The notes under the pieces: generated by a model | Databases searched by the model: none | Told to the model about the DNA's origin: nothing | Seen by the model: only the letters and a program-made list of their open reading frames with translations | Source of the DNA: JAXMAF01 sp046350555 | GTDB taxonomy: Bacteria; Planctomycetota; Phycisphaerae; Phycisphaerales; SM1A02 | DNA length: 64,000 nucleotides | NCBI GenBank assembly: GCA_046350555.1 | Contig: JAXMAF010000017.1 | Span: 51,406-115,405 of the forward strand | Reading direction: 5' to 3' | In this document: positions 56,094 through 64,000 of the stretch, in pieces | Position numbering within the stretch: position 1 is the first letter of the stretch | Layout of the letters: every line of letters starts with the position of its first letter | Program-made: the position numbers and the translations under genes

Positions 56094-56193
56094 TCGCGTC
56101 GGCGCCGGCCCGTCGCGGCGCCGTCGAGCCGACCCGACGGGCATGGGCGACGCGCCGCGCGAACGGATCCGCCCGGGCGGCCGGCGCCGCGCG

Positions 56194-57381
56194 ATGCCGG
56201 AGGTGCATGTGTCGCAGGTCATTCCGCTCAGCAAGCCGGACATTCTCGACGAGGACGTGCTCGAGGTCGCGGAGGTGCTGCGCTCGGGCCGGCTCACCCT
56301 CGGGCCGAAGCTCGACCAGTTCGAACGGCTCGTCGCCTGGCGAGCGGGTCGCCCGTATGCGATCGCCGTCGGCTCGGCGGCGAGCGCCATGAATCTCGGG
56401 CTGCTCGCCCTGGGCGTCGGTCCGGGCGACGAGGTCGTCGCGCCGGCCTTCGCGTTCGCCGGCACGGTCAACGGGATCCTGCACGTCGGCGCCAAGCCCG
56501 TCTTCGTCGACTGCGATCCGGGGTCGCTCAACATGTGCCTCGCCGACGCGGAGCGCAAGATCTCCGAGCGCACCAAGTGCGTCATCGGCGCCTCGGTCTT
56601 CGGAAACCCGGCGGGCATGCGCGAGCTCGCGTCGCTCTGCGCGCGGTTCGAGGTGCCGCTGCTCGAGGACGCCGGAGGCGGCATCGGCACGACCATCGGA
56701 CGGGAGGCGGTCGGCCGCTTCGGACGCATCGCGGTCTGCTCCTTCTATCCGAACAAGCCCGTGACCACGGGCGAGGGCGCCGTGATCGTCACCCACGACG
56801 ACCGCGTCGCCGAGCTCTGCCGCTCGATGCGCAACCAGGGCCGCCCCGTGGCCGAGGCGCCGCGCCACCTGCACATTCCCGGTCTCGGCTCGTGGCTCGA
56901 TCACGAGCGGCTCGGCTTCTCCTGCCGCATGAGCGACCTCAACGCGGCGCTGGGCGTCTCGCAGATGCGCCGGCTGGACGAGACGATCCGGCTGCGCCAG
57001 CTCGTGGCCGACGCCTACTTCCGCCGGCTCATCGACCACGCCGATCTCATCCTGCCGACGATCGCGCCGGAGACGCGCATGAGCTGGTCGGTCTACGTCG
57101 TGCGCCTCTCCGATCGCTTCACGCAACAGGACCGCGACGAGATCATCGCCGGCCTGCGCCGCCACGACATCGGCGCGTGCAACTATTTCCCGCCGGCGCC
57201 GCTGCTGCCGCACTTCCGGAAGCCGTTCGGCTTCAGGCCCGGCGACTTCCCGGTGACCGAGCGCGTCAGCCAGCGCACGCTCGCGCTGCCCTTCTTCACG
57301 CGGCTGACCGAGCGCGAACAGGACCTCGTCTGCCAGACGCTGACGCTCATGATGAAGCGGATGGTCTTCGCGCGCGAGTGA
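56194..57381 (+). CDS. DegT/DnrJ/EryC1/StrS-family PLP aminotransferase
   Basis: Sugar aminotransferase-type protein of 395 residues from ATG 56194. It begins IPLSKPDILDEDVLEVAEVLRSGRLTLGPKLDQFE, the family N-terminus, then AVGSAASAMNLGLLALGVGPGDEVVAPAFAFAGTVN and DCDPGSLNMC. PLP-contact motifs are present: LLEDAGGGIG (Asp) and FYPNKPVTTGEGAVIV with the Schiff-base Lys near residue 188. The C-terminal half has SCRMSDLNAALGVSQMRRLD. The probable role is amination of a nucleotide sugar for surface polysaccharide; the substrate cannot be told from sequence. No sugar dehydratase is adjacent. Confidence 0.92.
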   Translation: MPEVHVSQVIPLSKPDILDEDVLEVAEVLRSGRLTLGPKLDQFERLVAWRAGRPYAIAVGSAASAMNLGLLALGVGPGDEVVAPAFAFAGTVNGILHVGAKPVFVDCDPGSLNMCLADAERKISERTKCVIGASVFGNPAGMRELASLCARFEVPLLEDAGGGIGTTIGREAVGRFGRIAVCSFYPNKPVTTGEGAVIVTHDDRVAELCRSMRNQGRPVAEAPRHLHIPGLGSWLDHERLGFSCRMSDLNAALGVSQMRRLDETIRLRQLVADAYFRRLIDHADLILPTIAPETRMSWSVYVVRLSDRFTQQDRDEIIAGLRRHDIGACNYFPPAPLLPHFRKPFGFRPGDFPVTERVSQRTLALPFFTRLTEREQDLVCQTLTLMMKRMVFARE

Positions 57382-57397
57382 GGGCCGTCCCGAGCGC

Positions 57398-57456
57398 GCC
57401 GGGTCATAGCCGCGGCGCCGGGTCATAGCCGCGGCGCTGGGTCACGGCCGCGGCGC
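57398..57456. repeat. Three 19-bp tandem units between convergent genes
   Basis: GCCGGGTCATAGCCGCGGC occurs at 57398, 57417 and 57436 (the last slightly changed). The last unit runs into the 3' end of the lipoprotein hydrolase gene. GCCGCGGC inside each unit is a perfect palindrome. Confidence 0.85.
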
Positions 57457-58677
57457 CGGCACCGCCCCCACCTTGGCATCGACCCAGGCGCCGATCTTGC
57501 CCGTCTCCATCGGCAGCCAGAAGAAGAAGAGCCCGAGGTGTCCGGCCTGGTAGGTCCAGCGCTCGGGTCGGCCCAGCGCCTCCCACAGCGCATCGCCGCA
57601 CCTCGAGTCGACGATGCGGTCCCAGGCGCCCTGGAGCATCAGCACCGGATGGTCGCGCAGGTACGGCGCGGTCTTCGCGCCGTCGAGGTTGGTGTGTTCG
57701 AGATAGGCCGCCTGGATCGCGTCCCACTGGGCGTCCGTCGGCCGGCGCTCGTCCTTCCAGTCCAGGTGCAGGGGAGTCGCGGCGAGGGTCGTCGTCCGCA
57801 GGATGCGCAGCGCGTCGATCCCGCCCCCGATCACGACGGTGGCGCTGAACGGCCGCGAGAGCCGCGCCGCCACCGCCGGCAGCGCAATGGCGCCAGCGCT
57901 GCTCCCCAGCCCCACCATCGGCGCCTGCGGAACCTCCGGGTACTCGCTCCGCATGTAGTCGAGCACCGCCTCGACGCCGTACGCCCACTCGGCGAAGCGA
58001 TCGTCGATCGCCGCGGCGATGCGCTCGCCGAGGACCGCCGGATCGTCGTCGCGATCCAGTTGCAGGTACTCGCCGAACGCCCAGCCGTCGGGCACGAACG
58101 TGCTCAGCACCGCCCAGCCGCGCGCCCGGAACTCCTCGGTGAGCTTGCGCTCCCACTCCGTGTTGCCGGCGAGGTTGGTCATCTGCACGACGAGTCCGCG
58201 CGGAGGGCCGTCGGGAAGGTAGATCGCGAAGCTCGTCTCGGAGATCTCGACGATCCGCACCGGCGACCGCGGCGTCTCGGGACCGATCTCGCGCGGCGGC
58301 ACCATCGCGAGCGTCGTCTCCGCCCAGCCCAGGTACGTCTGGAAGACGAGCCATTCGCGGAAGCCCCGCTTCTCGCGGAGCTGGGCGAGGTCGCGCGGAT
58401 CGGCGAGCTTCTCGACGTCGATCCGCCACAGCGTGCCGAGCCCGGCGCTGCCGATGGGCGTCCGCTCCTCGGGCGGCGCGCCGCGCGGCGGCGCGAGCAG
58501 CGCCACCTCGCAGCGGTCGTCGAAGACGTCGGGCGGCGCATAGCGCTTCGGCCAGGCGTCGTCGTGCATGCGCGGCGGCGGATTCGACCCGGCCATCGAG
58601 ACCACGTCGCCGGGCTCGCGCACGACGCAGCCGCAGAGCGACAGGACCGCAAGGAGCACGAGGGAACGCCGGCGCAT
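57442..58677 (-). CDS. Alpha/beta-hydrolase-fold lipoprotein
   Basis: Protein of 411 residues from ATG 58677. The lipoprotein signal MRRRSLVLLAVLSLCGC has its Cys at residue 17. The first 130 residues have no recognised domain. The second part is alpha/beta hydrolase-like: GLVVQMTNLAGNTEWERKLTEEFRARGWAVLSTF, nucleophile elbow VGLGSSAGAIALP, LMLQGAWDRIVDSRCG (acid) and TYQAGHLGLFFFW (His). Periplasmic esterase or peptidase activity is inferred. It is the last gene of the mur-mraY run on the minus strand, 116 bp after mraY. Confidence 0.8.
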   Translation of the reverse strand: MRRRSLVLLAVLSLCGCVVREPGDVVSMAGSNPPPRMHDDAWPKRYAPPDVFDDRCEVALLAPPRGAPPEERTPIGSAGLGTLWRIDVEKLADPRDLAQLREKRGFREWLVFQTYLGWAETTLAMVPPREIGPETPRSPVRIVEISETSFAIYLPDGPPRGLVVQMTNLAGNTEWERKLTEEFRARGWAVLSTFVPDGWAFGEYLQLDRDDDPAVLGERIAAAIDDRFAEWAYGVEAVLDYMRSEYPEVPQAPMVGLGSSAGAIALPAVAARLSRPFSATVVIGGGIDALRILRTTTLAATPLHLDWKDERRPTDAQWDAIQAAYLEHTNLDGAKTAPYLRDHPVLMLQGAWDRIVDSRCGDALWEALGRPERWTYQAGHLGLFFFWLPMETGKIGAWVDAKVGAVPAPRP

Positions 58678-58777
58678 CGAGTGAAGCGTAGCTCGCGGCG
58701 GACGCGCCGGCGGCGTCCTCTCGCCGCGTCGCGCGAGGTCCACGGGCCGCCCGTGGCGAAGGCCGTCGTCGCTGCCA

Positions 58778-58794
58778 GGCTCCGGGACGGAGCC
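58778..58794 (-). terminator. Hairpin at the end of mraY
   Basis: GGCTCC-GGGAC-GGAGCC overlaps the last base of the mraY stop codon. A second palindrome CCACGGGC-C-GCCCGTGG lies at 58739-58755. Neither has a T run, so termination is uncertain. Confidence 0.35.
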
Positions 58795-59987
58795 TATCGC
58801 ACCTTGAGGCTCACCATCGCCACGATCGCCAGCATCACCGCGACGATCCAGAACCTGGTCACCACCTGCTGCTCCGTCCATCCGCCGAGGTGGAAGTGAT
58901 GATGGATCGGTGCGCAGCGGAAGACCCGCCGGCCCTTCGTCCACTTGAACCAGCCCACCTGGAGCATGACGCTGAACATCTCGGCGAAGAAGACGCCGCC
59001 GATCACGATCATGAGGATCTCCTGGCGGATCGCGACCGCGATGTAGGCGAGCAGGCCGCCCAGCGCCAGCGATCCGGTGTCGCCCATGAAGACGCGCGCC
59101 GGATTGCAGTTGAACCAGAGGAAGCCGAGGCATCCCCCCGCCATCGCGCCGGCGACGACCATCAGCTCGCGCGCATCGGGGACGTGCGGGACGAGCAGCC
59201 GATACGACGTGCTCGGGCTCGTGGAGATGGCGCAGAGCACCATCATGCTCAGCGCGGCCATCGTCACGGTTCCGCCGGCGAGCCCGTCCATTCCGTCGGT
59301 GAGGTTCACCGCGTTGCTCGTCGCCGCGATGAGGATCGTCGCGATGACGACGTACGAGACCAATCCAAGGGCGATCACCCCGGGATTCAGCGGCGGAGGC
59401 TGGATGAGCGCCTCGTTCAGCGGCGTGTTCACATAGGTGCGCTGGAACGGCAGGTTGAAGACGAGGGCGTCGGGCGTCCTGAACTGCTGATGCTGGTAGA
59501 GGAAGAGGCCGACGATGAGGCCGAGCCCGAGCTGGAAGAGCAGCTTCTCCCATGCGAAGAGACCCTTGCGCGAGCCCGGCTGCCGGCGGTTCGCGGTGAG
59601 CTTGAGCCAGTCGTCGAAGCCACCCAGCGCCGCAAGCCAGACGAGGACGACGATCGCCAGGTGCACGTAGCGGTTGTGCGCCACGTCCGCGAGGAGCAGG
59701 ATCGTCGCCAGGACCGAGCCGCAGAGGAAGAGCCCTCCCATCGTCGGCGTGTTCGCCTTGCTCTGGTTGAGCCGGTCGAGCTCCGCCTGGTCGAAGCGCG
59801 CCAGGTCGCCGATCTTCTGGCGGCGCAGCCAGCGGATCGTCGGCGGCCCGCTGACGCAGACCAGCACGAACGCGAGCACGACCGCGGCGAACGCGCGGAA
59901 CTCCAGCTCGTACATCAGCCGGACGAGCCAGAAGAGGCCCAGTTCGTCCAGGCGGTTGGAGAGGAGTTCGACGACGTTGAAGAGCAT
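58794..59987 (-). CDS. mraY: Phospho-N-acetylmuramoyl-pentapeptide-transferase MraY
   Basis: Integral membrane enzyme that forms lipid I from UDP-MurNAc-pentapeptide and undecaprenyl phosphate. 397 residues from ATG 59987, with about ten hydrophobic segments. Family motifs: SKANTPTMGGLF near residue 75, the Asp-rich ALGGFDDWLKL, NAVNLTDGMDGLAGG, FMGDTGSLALGG and, near the C-terminus, CAPIHHHFHLGGWTE. The open frame runs 63 codons further upstream, but the hydrophobic start MLFNVVELLSNRL fits the family better. It lies 73 bp after murF, same strand. Confidence 0.95.
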   Translation of the reverse strand: MLFNVVELLSNRLDELGLFWLVRLMYELEFRAFAAVVLAFVLVCVSGPPTIRWLRRQKIGDLARFDQAELDRLNQSKANTPTMGGLFLCGSVLATILLLADVAHNRYVHLAIVVLVWLAALGGFDDWLKLTANRRQPGSRKGLFAWEKLLFQLGLGLIVGLFLYQHQQFRTPDALVFNLPFQRTYVNTPLNEALIQPPPLNPGVIALGLVSYVVIATILIAATSNAVNLTDGMDGLAGGTVTMAALSMMVLCAISTSPSTSYRLLVPHVPDARELMVVAGAMAGGCLGFLWFNCNPARVFMGDTGSLALGGLLAYIAVAIRQEILMIVIGGVFFAEMFSVMLQVGWFKWTKGRRVFRCAPIHHHFHLGGWTEQQVVTRFWIVAVMLAIVAMVSLKVR

Positions 59988-60060
59988 GGGGACGGAGTGG
60001 GCGGGAACGAGGCGTCGGCTCGGGGCGGATCGCTCGGCGGGCCGTGGCGCACCCGCGCCA

Positions 60061-61743
60061 TCAACGCCCGGCGGCGTCGGCGATCGCCGCCGCGGCCCGC
60101 TCGAGCCCCATGCCGCGCGACGCCTTGAGCAGGACGGCGTCGCCGGGGCGCACGAGCGCGGCGATCGCCGCGACATCGAGCGCCGGCTGGGCCACGACGC
60201 GCGTCGAGTCGCTCGCGGGCCATGCCCGGCGCACCGCGTCCGCCGCGTGCGCGCTCATCGGACCGACGAAGATGGCGAGATCGATCGACGCCCGGCGATC
60301 GACTTCGACGACGCGCTCGCCGAGTTCGGCGTGAAGCGCCGGCGCCTCGACGCCAAGCTCGAGCATGTCGCCGAGCACGACCACGCGGCGCGCCGCGCCG
60401 GCGGCGATCTCCGCGAAGGTGGCCAGGGCCGCGGCCATGCTCTCGGGATTGGCGTTGTAGGCGTCGTTCACCAGCACGACCGCGCCGTCGCCGTCGCCGA
60501 CCGTGCGCCGCTCGAAGCGCATCTCCGCAGCGTCGGCGCGTCCGAGACCGTCGACGATCGCCGCGTCGTCGAGCCCCATCGCGCGGGCGGCGACGATCGC
60601 CGCGAGGGCGTTCACCGCGTTGTGCCGCCCCGGAAGCGCGAGGAACGCGCGCATCGAACCGTCGACCTCGATCTCCTGGCCGATTCCGCGCGACCGGCTT
60701 GCGACGCGTCGCCCGGTGAGCCGCACGTCGGCATCCGCGGACTCGCCGAAGGTGATCACGCGCCGACCTTGGCGCCGAAGCGCCGCAAGGTGCCCGCGCA
60801 GCGCGGGCGCGTCGGCGCAGGCGATCGCGACCGGCTCAATGCGAGCGTCGCCGCACGCGTCGGCGGACCCGGCGGCCGCGCCGGTGGAATCTCGCCATCG
60901 CAGGTGTTCCAGCAACGACGCCTTCTCGCGGGCGATCGCCTCGACGGACCCGAGCCCGCCCAGGTGGGCGCGACCGACGCCCGTGACGATGCCGATCTCG
61001 GGCTCGGCGAGCCGCGACAGCGCCGCGATCTCGCCCGGTGCGCTCATGCCGATCTCGGCGAGCACGTAGTCGTGCGAGGGCGTCGCCGAGAGGAGCGTCA
61101 AGGGAACGCCGATGTGGTTGTTGAACGACTTCGGCGACTGCACGCCGCGGAGCCGGGTGGCCAGCACGGCGTCGAGCAGGCGGCGCGTCGTCGTCTTGCC
61201 GGCCGAGCCGGTGATTCCGATCACGACGGCGCGCAGCCGTCGCCGGTGCGCCGCCGCGAGTCGCTGGAGCGCCCCGAGCGTGCCCGCTTCCGAAGGCGAC
61301 ACGTGCGATGTCCCGACGGATGCGCGTCCGCCGTCTCTCGGCACACCGTGCCCGATCGACCAGCGCCGTCCGCCCGCAGCGTTCACGCGCAGGATGCCGA
61401 ACCGCGCCGGCAGCGCGGCGAGATCGACGTCGCGATCGACGATGGCCGCCGCGGCGCCCACCTGCGCCGCGGCGGCCAGATGCTCGTGACCGTCGTGGCG
61501 TTCCCCCCGCAGGGCGACGAAGAGCATTCCGTCGAGCCGTTCCCGCGTGTCCGTGCCGACGCCGGAGAACTCGCACGGCGCGCCGGGCGCGCGGGATTCG
61601 GGCCGACGCAGCCAGACGCCCTCCGTCGCCTCGCGCACGAAGTCCGCGTCGAGACCGGTCGGGATCGAGGGTCGGCGCGGCGGCGCATCCTCGTCGGACG
61701 CTCGCGCCGGAGACCGGTCTGGTGCGGGCGCCGACCGGCTCAT
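60061..61743 (-). CDS. murF: UDP-MurNAc-tripeptide:D-Ala-D-Ala ligase MurF
   Basis: Cytosolic ligase adding D-Ala-D-Ala to the murein precursor. 560 residues from ATG 61743, which overlaps the murE stop (ATGA). After a Pro/Arg-rich N-extension of about 40 residues come FSGVGTDTRERLDGMLFVALRGERHDGHEHL, the P-loop GITGSAGKTTT near residue 175, QSPKSFNNHIGVPLTLL, the central-domain motif LAEIGMSAPGEIAAL, PGRHNAVNALAA and VLVNDAYNANPESM. The frame is intact. It is longer than usual because of the N-extension and the HGVPRDGGRASVG and TGAAAGSADACGDAR insertions. Confidence 0.95.
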   Translation of the reverse strand: MSRSAPAPDRSPARASDEDAPPRRPSIPTGLDADFVREATEGVWLRRPESRAPGAPCEFSGVGTDTRERLDGMLFVALRGERHDGHEHLAAAAQVGAAAAIVDRDVDLAALPARFGILRVNAAGGRRWSIGHGVPRDGGRASVGTSHVSPSEAGTLGALQRLAAAHRRRLRAVVIGITGSAGKTTTRRLLDAVLATRLRGVQSPKSFNNHIGVPLTLLSATPSHDYVLAEIGMSAPGEIAALSRLAEPEIGIVTGVGRAHLGGLGSVEAIAREKASLLEHLRWRDSTGAAAGSADACGDARIEPVAIACADAPALRGHLAALRRQGRRVITFGESADADVRLTGRRVASRSRGIGQEIEVDGSMRAFLALPGRHNAVNALAAIVAARAMGLDDAAIVDGLGRADAAEMRFERRTVGDGDGAVVLVNDAYNANPESMAAALATFAEIAAGAARRVVVLGDMLELGVEAPALHAELGERVVEVDRRASIDLAIFVGPMSAHAADAVRRAWPASDSTRVVAQPALDVAAIAALVRPGDAVLLKASRGMGLERAAAAIADAAGR

Positions 61744-63370
61744 CGTTCCCGCTCCGCGCCGGCGCCGACGACCGCGATCCGGGAGACGCGGCGGCGCAGG
61801 GCGTCGCGCGCGACGATGCGGTCGTCGAACGGGCGCTGGTCGTGCCGACGATCTGGTAGTCCTCGTGACCTTGCCGGCGACGATGATCACGTCGCCTCGC
61901 GCGCCGACGAGCGGCGGCATCGATCGCCTCAGCGCGATCGACGATGCGGCGGACGACGACGCCGGCTCGCGGCGAGGGCGACGACGGCCGCTTCTCGCCG
62001 ACGGCCGCGACCGCGCGCGCGCGTCGGTGCGATCGTCGAAGCGCACCGGCTTCAGGATCGGTCGCTCGCTGCACCTGGGCGCAGCGACGGGCGCCATCCC
62101 GGAGAGGATCTCGTCCACGATCGCGTCGGGATCCTCCGTCCTGGGATCGTCGCTGGTGACGATCACGTCGTCGGCGTAGCGCGTCGCGACCGCGGCCATC
62201 CGCGGCCGCTTCGTGCGGTCGCGATCGCCGCCGCATCCGAAGACGACGCGCAGCCGTCCGCCGGCGGGCACGGTCGGCCGCAGCGCCCGGAGCACGTTCT
62301 CCAGCCGCATCGTCGGTGTGGGCGTAGTCGACGAGGATCGTGAAGGCATCGTCGGGCGCGGTGACGGGCTCGAGTCGTCCGGGCGCGCGGACGCCAGCCA
62401 GCGCCGATTCGACGACGTCGCCGGGGATTCCCAGGGCGTGCGCGGCCGCGGCGGCCTCGAGCGCGTTCATGACGTTGTGCAGTCCGGCCAGCGGCAGCCG
62501 CAACGTCGCGCGTCCCCACGGCGCCTTGAGCCTGGCCGTCACGGAGCCGGGGAGGATCTCCTCGACGTGGGCGAAGAAGTCGGCGCCGGGATCGCGCAGC
62601 GAGCAGGTCAGCGCGCGGGCGCGGCAGTCGCGCAGCATGCGCGCCGCGAGCGGCGCATCGGCGTTGACCACCGCGACCGCCGAGGGATCGAGTCCGGCGA
62701 AGAGCATCGCCTTGGCGTCGGCGTACGCCTCCATCGAGCCGTGGTAGTCCAGGTGGTCGCCGGTGAGGTTCGTGAAGATCGCCGCCGCAAAGCGCAGCGC
62801 GGAGGTGCGGCGCTGGTGCAGGGCGTGGCTCGAGCACTCCATCGCCGCCGCGGTGCAGCCGTTGGCGACCATGCGCGCGAGCGTCGCCGAGAGCTCGATC
62901 GCCGAGGGCGTCGTGAGCTCCGCCGGCACCGACACGGCGCCGTCGTCGATCAGCACGGTCCCGACGAGCCCGCAGCGCTCGCCCGCGGCGCGCCACTGCT
63001 GCTGGACCAGGAACGCCGTCGTCGTCTTGCCGTTCGTGCCGGTCACGCCGACGAGCCGCAGCTTCCGGCTTGGATGGCCATGGAACCGTTCGGCGAGCTC
63101 GGCCGCGGCGAGGGGAACATCGTCGCTTCGCAGGATGGTCGGACCGGTCGGCACCGGTGTCCCGCGGTCGACCAGGAGCGCCACGGCGCCGCGCGCCACG
63201 GCGTCGGCGATGAAGGCGCGGCCGTCGGCCTTCGTCCCGCAGCGCGCGACGAAGAGCGAGCCCGGCGCGACCCGCCGCGAATCCTCGACGATCGACGCGA
63301 TGTCAACCCCCGCATCGCCGCCCGAGAGCGTCACCGTCGGGCCATCGGCGATGAGTTCGGCGAGACGCAT
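61740..63370 (-). CDS. murE: UDP-MurNAc-tripeptide synthetase MurE, C-terminal frameshifts
   Basis: Ligase adding the third residue (usually meso-DAP) to UDP-MurNAc-L-Ala-D-Glu. From ATG 63370 the frame is clean for about 350 residues: DSRRVAPGSLFVARCG, the P-loop GVTGTNGKTTTAFLV near residue 108, AMECSSHALHQRR, FTNLTGDHLDYHG, VDYAHT. Near 62305 one extra base shifts the frame (restored: HTDDALENVLRALRP). VFGCGGDRDRTKRPRMAAVA and VTSDDPRTEDPD follow in the new frame. Further shifts occur near 62060-61880 before GHEDYQIVGTT and the end VVGAGAERER. The DPR motif suggests meso-DAP. Such an essential gene is more likely mis-sequenced than dead. Confidence 0.9.
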
Positions 63371-63493
63371 GGCGAGAATCGGCGGGCGACTGACAGTATC
63401 GGCGCGTTGCTTCGCGCGGAAACAGGAATCGGGGCCCGGAAGGAGGAATCGGGCCGCGCCGCCCTCGACACCCTGCGTGCGCCGGCGTCCGAT

Positions 63494-64000
63494 CTACTCG
63501 GCGTCGTCGAGATTGCTCCAGACCTTCTGGACGTCGTCGTGCTCCTCGAGGGCGTCGATGAGCCTCTGCACGCTCGCGGCGACGCTCTCGTCGCAGGCGA
63601 CCATGTTCAGCGGCACCATCGCGACCTCGGCGGAGATCGCCTCGATGCCCGCCTTGGCGAGGGCGTCCTTCACCGCCAGGAGCCTCGTCGGCGCGCACGT
63701 GACCTGCCAGCCGCCCTCCTCGGCGAGGACATCATCGGCGCCGGCGTCGAGCGCACATTCCATGACCCGATCCTCGCTGAGCGCCGGGGTGCGCTCGACG
63801 AGCACGACGCCCTTGCTCTCGAACGAGAACGCGACCGCGCCGGGCTTCGCCATGTTGCCGCCGTTCTTCTCGAAGATGGTTCGGAGCTCCGGGGCGGTCC
63901 GCGTGGACTTGTCCGTCAGGCAGTCGGCGATGATCGCGACGCCCCCGGGCCCGTATCCCTCGTAGCGGACCTGCTCGTAGGTCACGCCGTCGAGCTCGCC
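63494..64000 (-). CDS. yebC: YebC/PmpR-family protein, 5' end outside window
   Basis: C-terminal 168 residues of a YebC/PmpR (TACO1-like) protein, now linked to translation of proline-rich stretches and formerly annotated as a transcriptional regulator. The visible part enters as GELDGVTYEQVRYEGYGPGGVAIIADCLTDKSTRT, then FEKNGGNMAKPGAVAFSFESKG, ending with the family C-terminus (PLNMVACDESVAASVQRLIDALEEHDDVQKVWSNLD). The start lies beyond the right edge. It precedes murE by 123 bp on the same strand. Confidence 0.94.
   Translation of the reverse strand, partial: GELDGVTYEQVRYEGYGPGGVAIIADCLTDKSTRTAPELRTIFEKNGGNMAKPGAVAFSFESKGVVLVERTPALSEDRVMECALDAGADDVLAEEGGWQVTCAPTRLLAVKDALAKAGIEAISAEVAMVPLNMVACDESVAASVQRLIDALEEHDDVQKVWSNLDDAE

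Overview
The window is very GC-rich and reads as a Gram-negative planctomycete, probably Phycisphaerae-like. This is inferred from content: four secreted proteins end in the planctomycete dockerin-type tail (GDLNxDGxVDGADLGLLL), there is a prepilin-like protein with an H-X9-DG-type motif, and lpxB sits beside a normal mur gene set. No rRNA is present, so the assignment rests on protein features only.

Layout. 1-2.1 kb: branched-chain amino acid uptake genes (livH partial, livJ), minus strand. 2.2-10.3 kb: a long hairpin element, a PD-(D/E)XK-like hypothetical, lpxB, an exported protease-like protein, clpC and a DUF72 gene. 10.4-17.7 kb: three secreted dockerin-tailed proteins (two FG-GAP/VCBS propellers, one laminin-B-like) and a META-type lipoprotein. 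18.2-34.4 kb: a complete type I-G (formerly I-U) CRISPR-Cas locus. It has an array of about 85 repeats, then on the minus strand cas2, a cas4-cas1 fusion, csb2 (cas5-cas6 fusion), csb1/cas7, csx17/cas8 and cas3 with a C-terminal HD domain. 34.4-42.7 kb: accessory stretch with remnants of a second Cas7-like gene, a kinase-fold protein, a WYL regulator, an alpha/beta hydrolase, tRNA-Arg with a duplicated 3' end, and a lamin-tail-like secreted protein. 42.7-64 kb: an Hsp70 chaperone, prepilin-like protein, two lipoproteins, pheT, a cyclodeaminase-like gene, a GNAT, dnaA, a HEAT-like exported protein, a DegT aminotransferase, then the minus-strand run yebC-murE-murF-mraY-lipoprotein hydrolase.

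How the genes work together. cas3, csx17, csb1, csb2, cas4-cas1 and cas2 are packed with 2-nt gaps or 4-bp ATGA overlaps and form one interference-plus-adaptation operon feeding the adjacent array. murE, murF and mraY are consecutive steps of peptidoglycan precursor synthesis and are translationally coupled (murE/murF overlap ATGA). livJ and livH are binding protein and permease of one ABC importer.

Two features cut across the whole window. First, a short element of about 110 bp with terminal inverted repeats (TGATACG...CGTATCA) occurs seven times, and in four cases its terminal TGA is the stop codon of the neighbouring gene. Second, single-base frameshifts break conserved genes (csb1, the cyclodeaminase, dnaA, murE and one dockerin tail). 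This points to residual indel errors in the assembly, and it also bears on the many imperfect CRISPR repeats.
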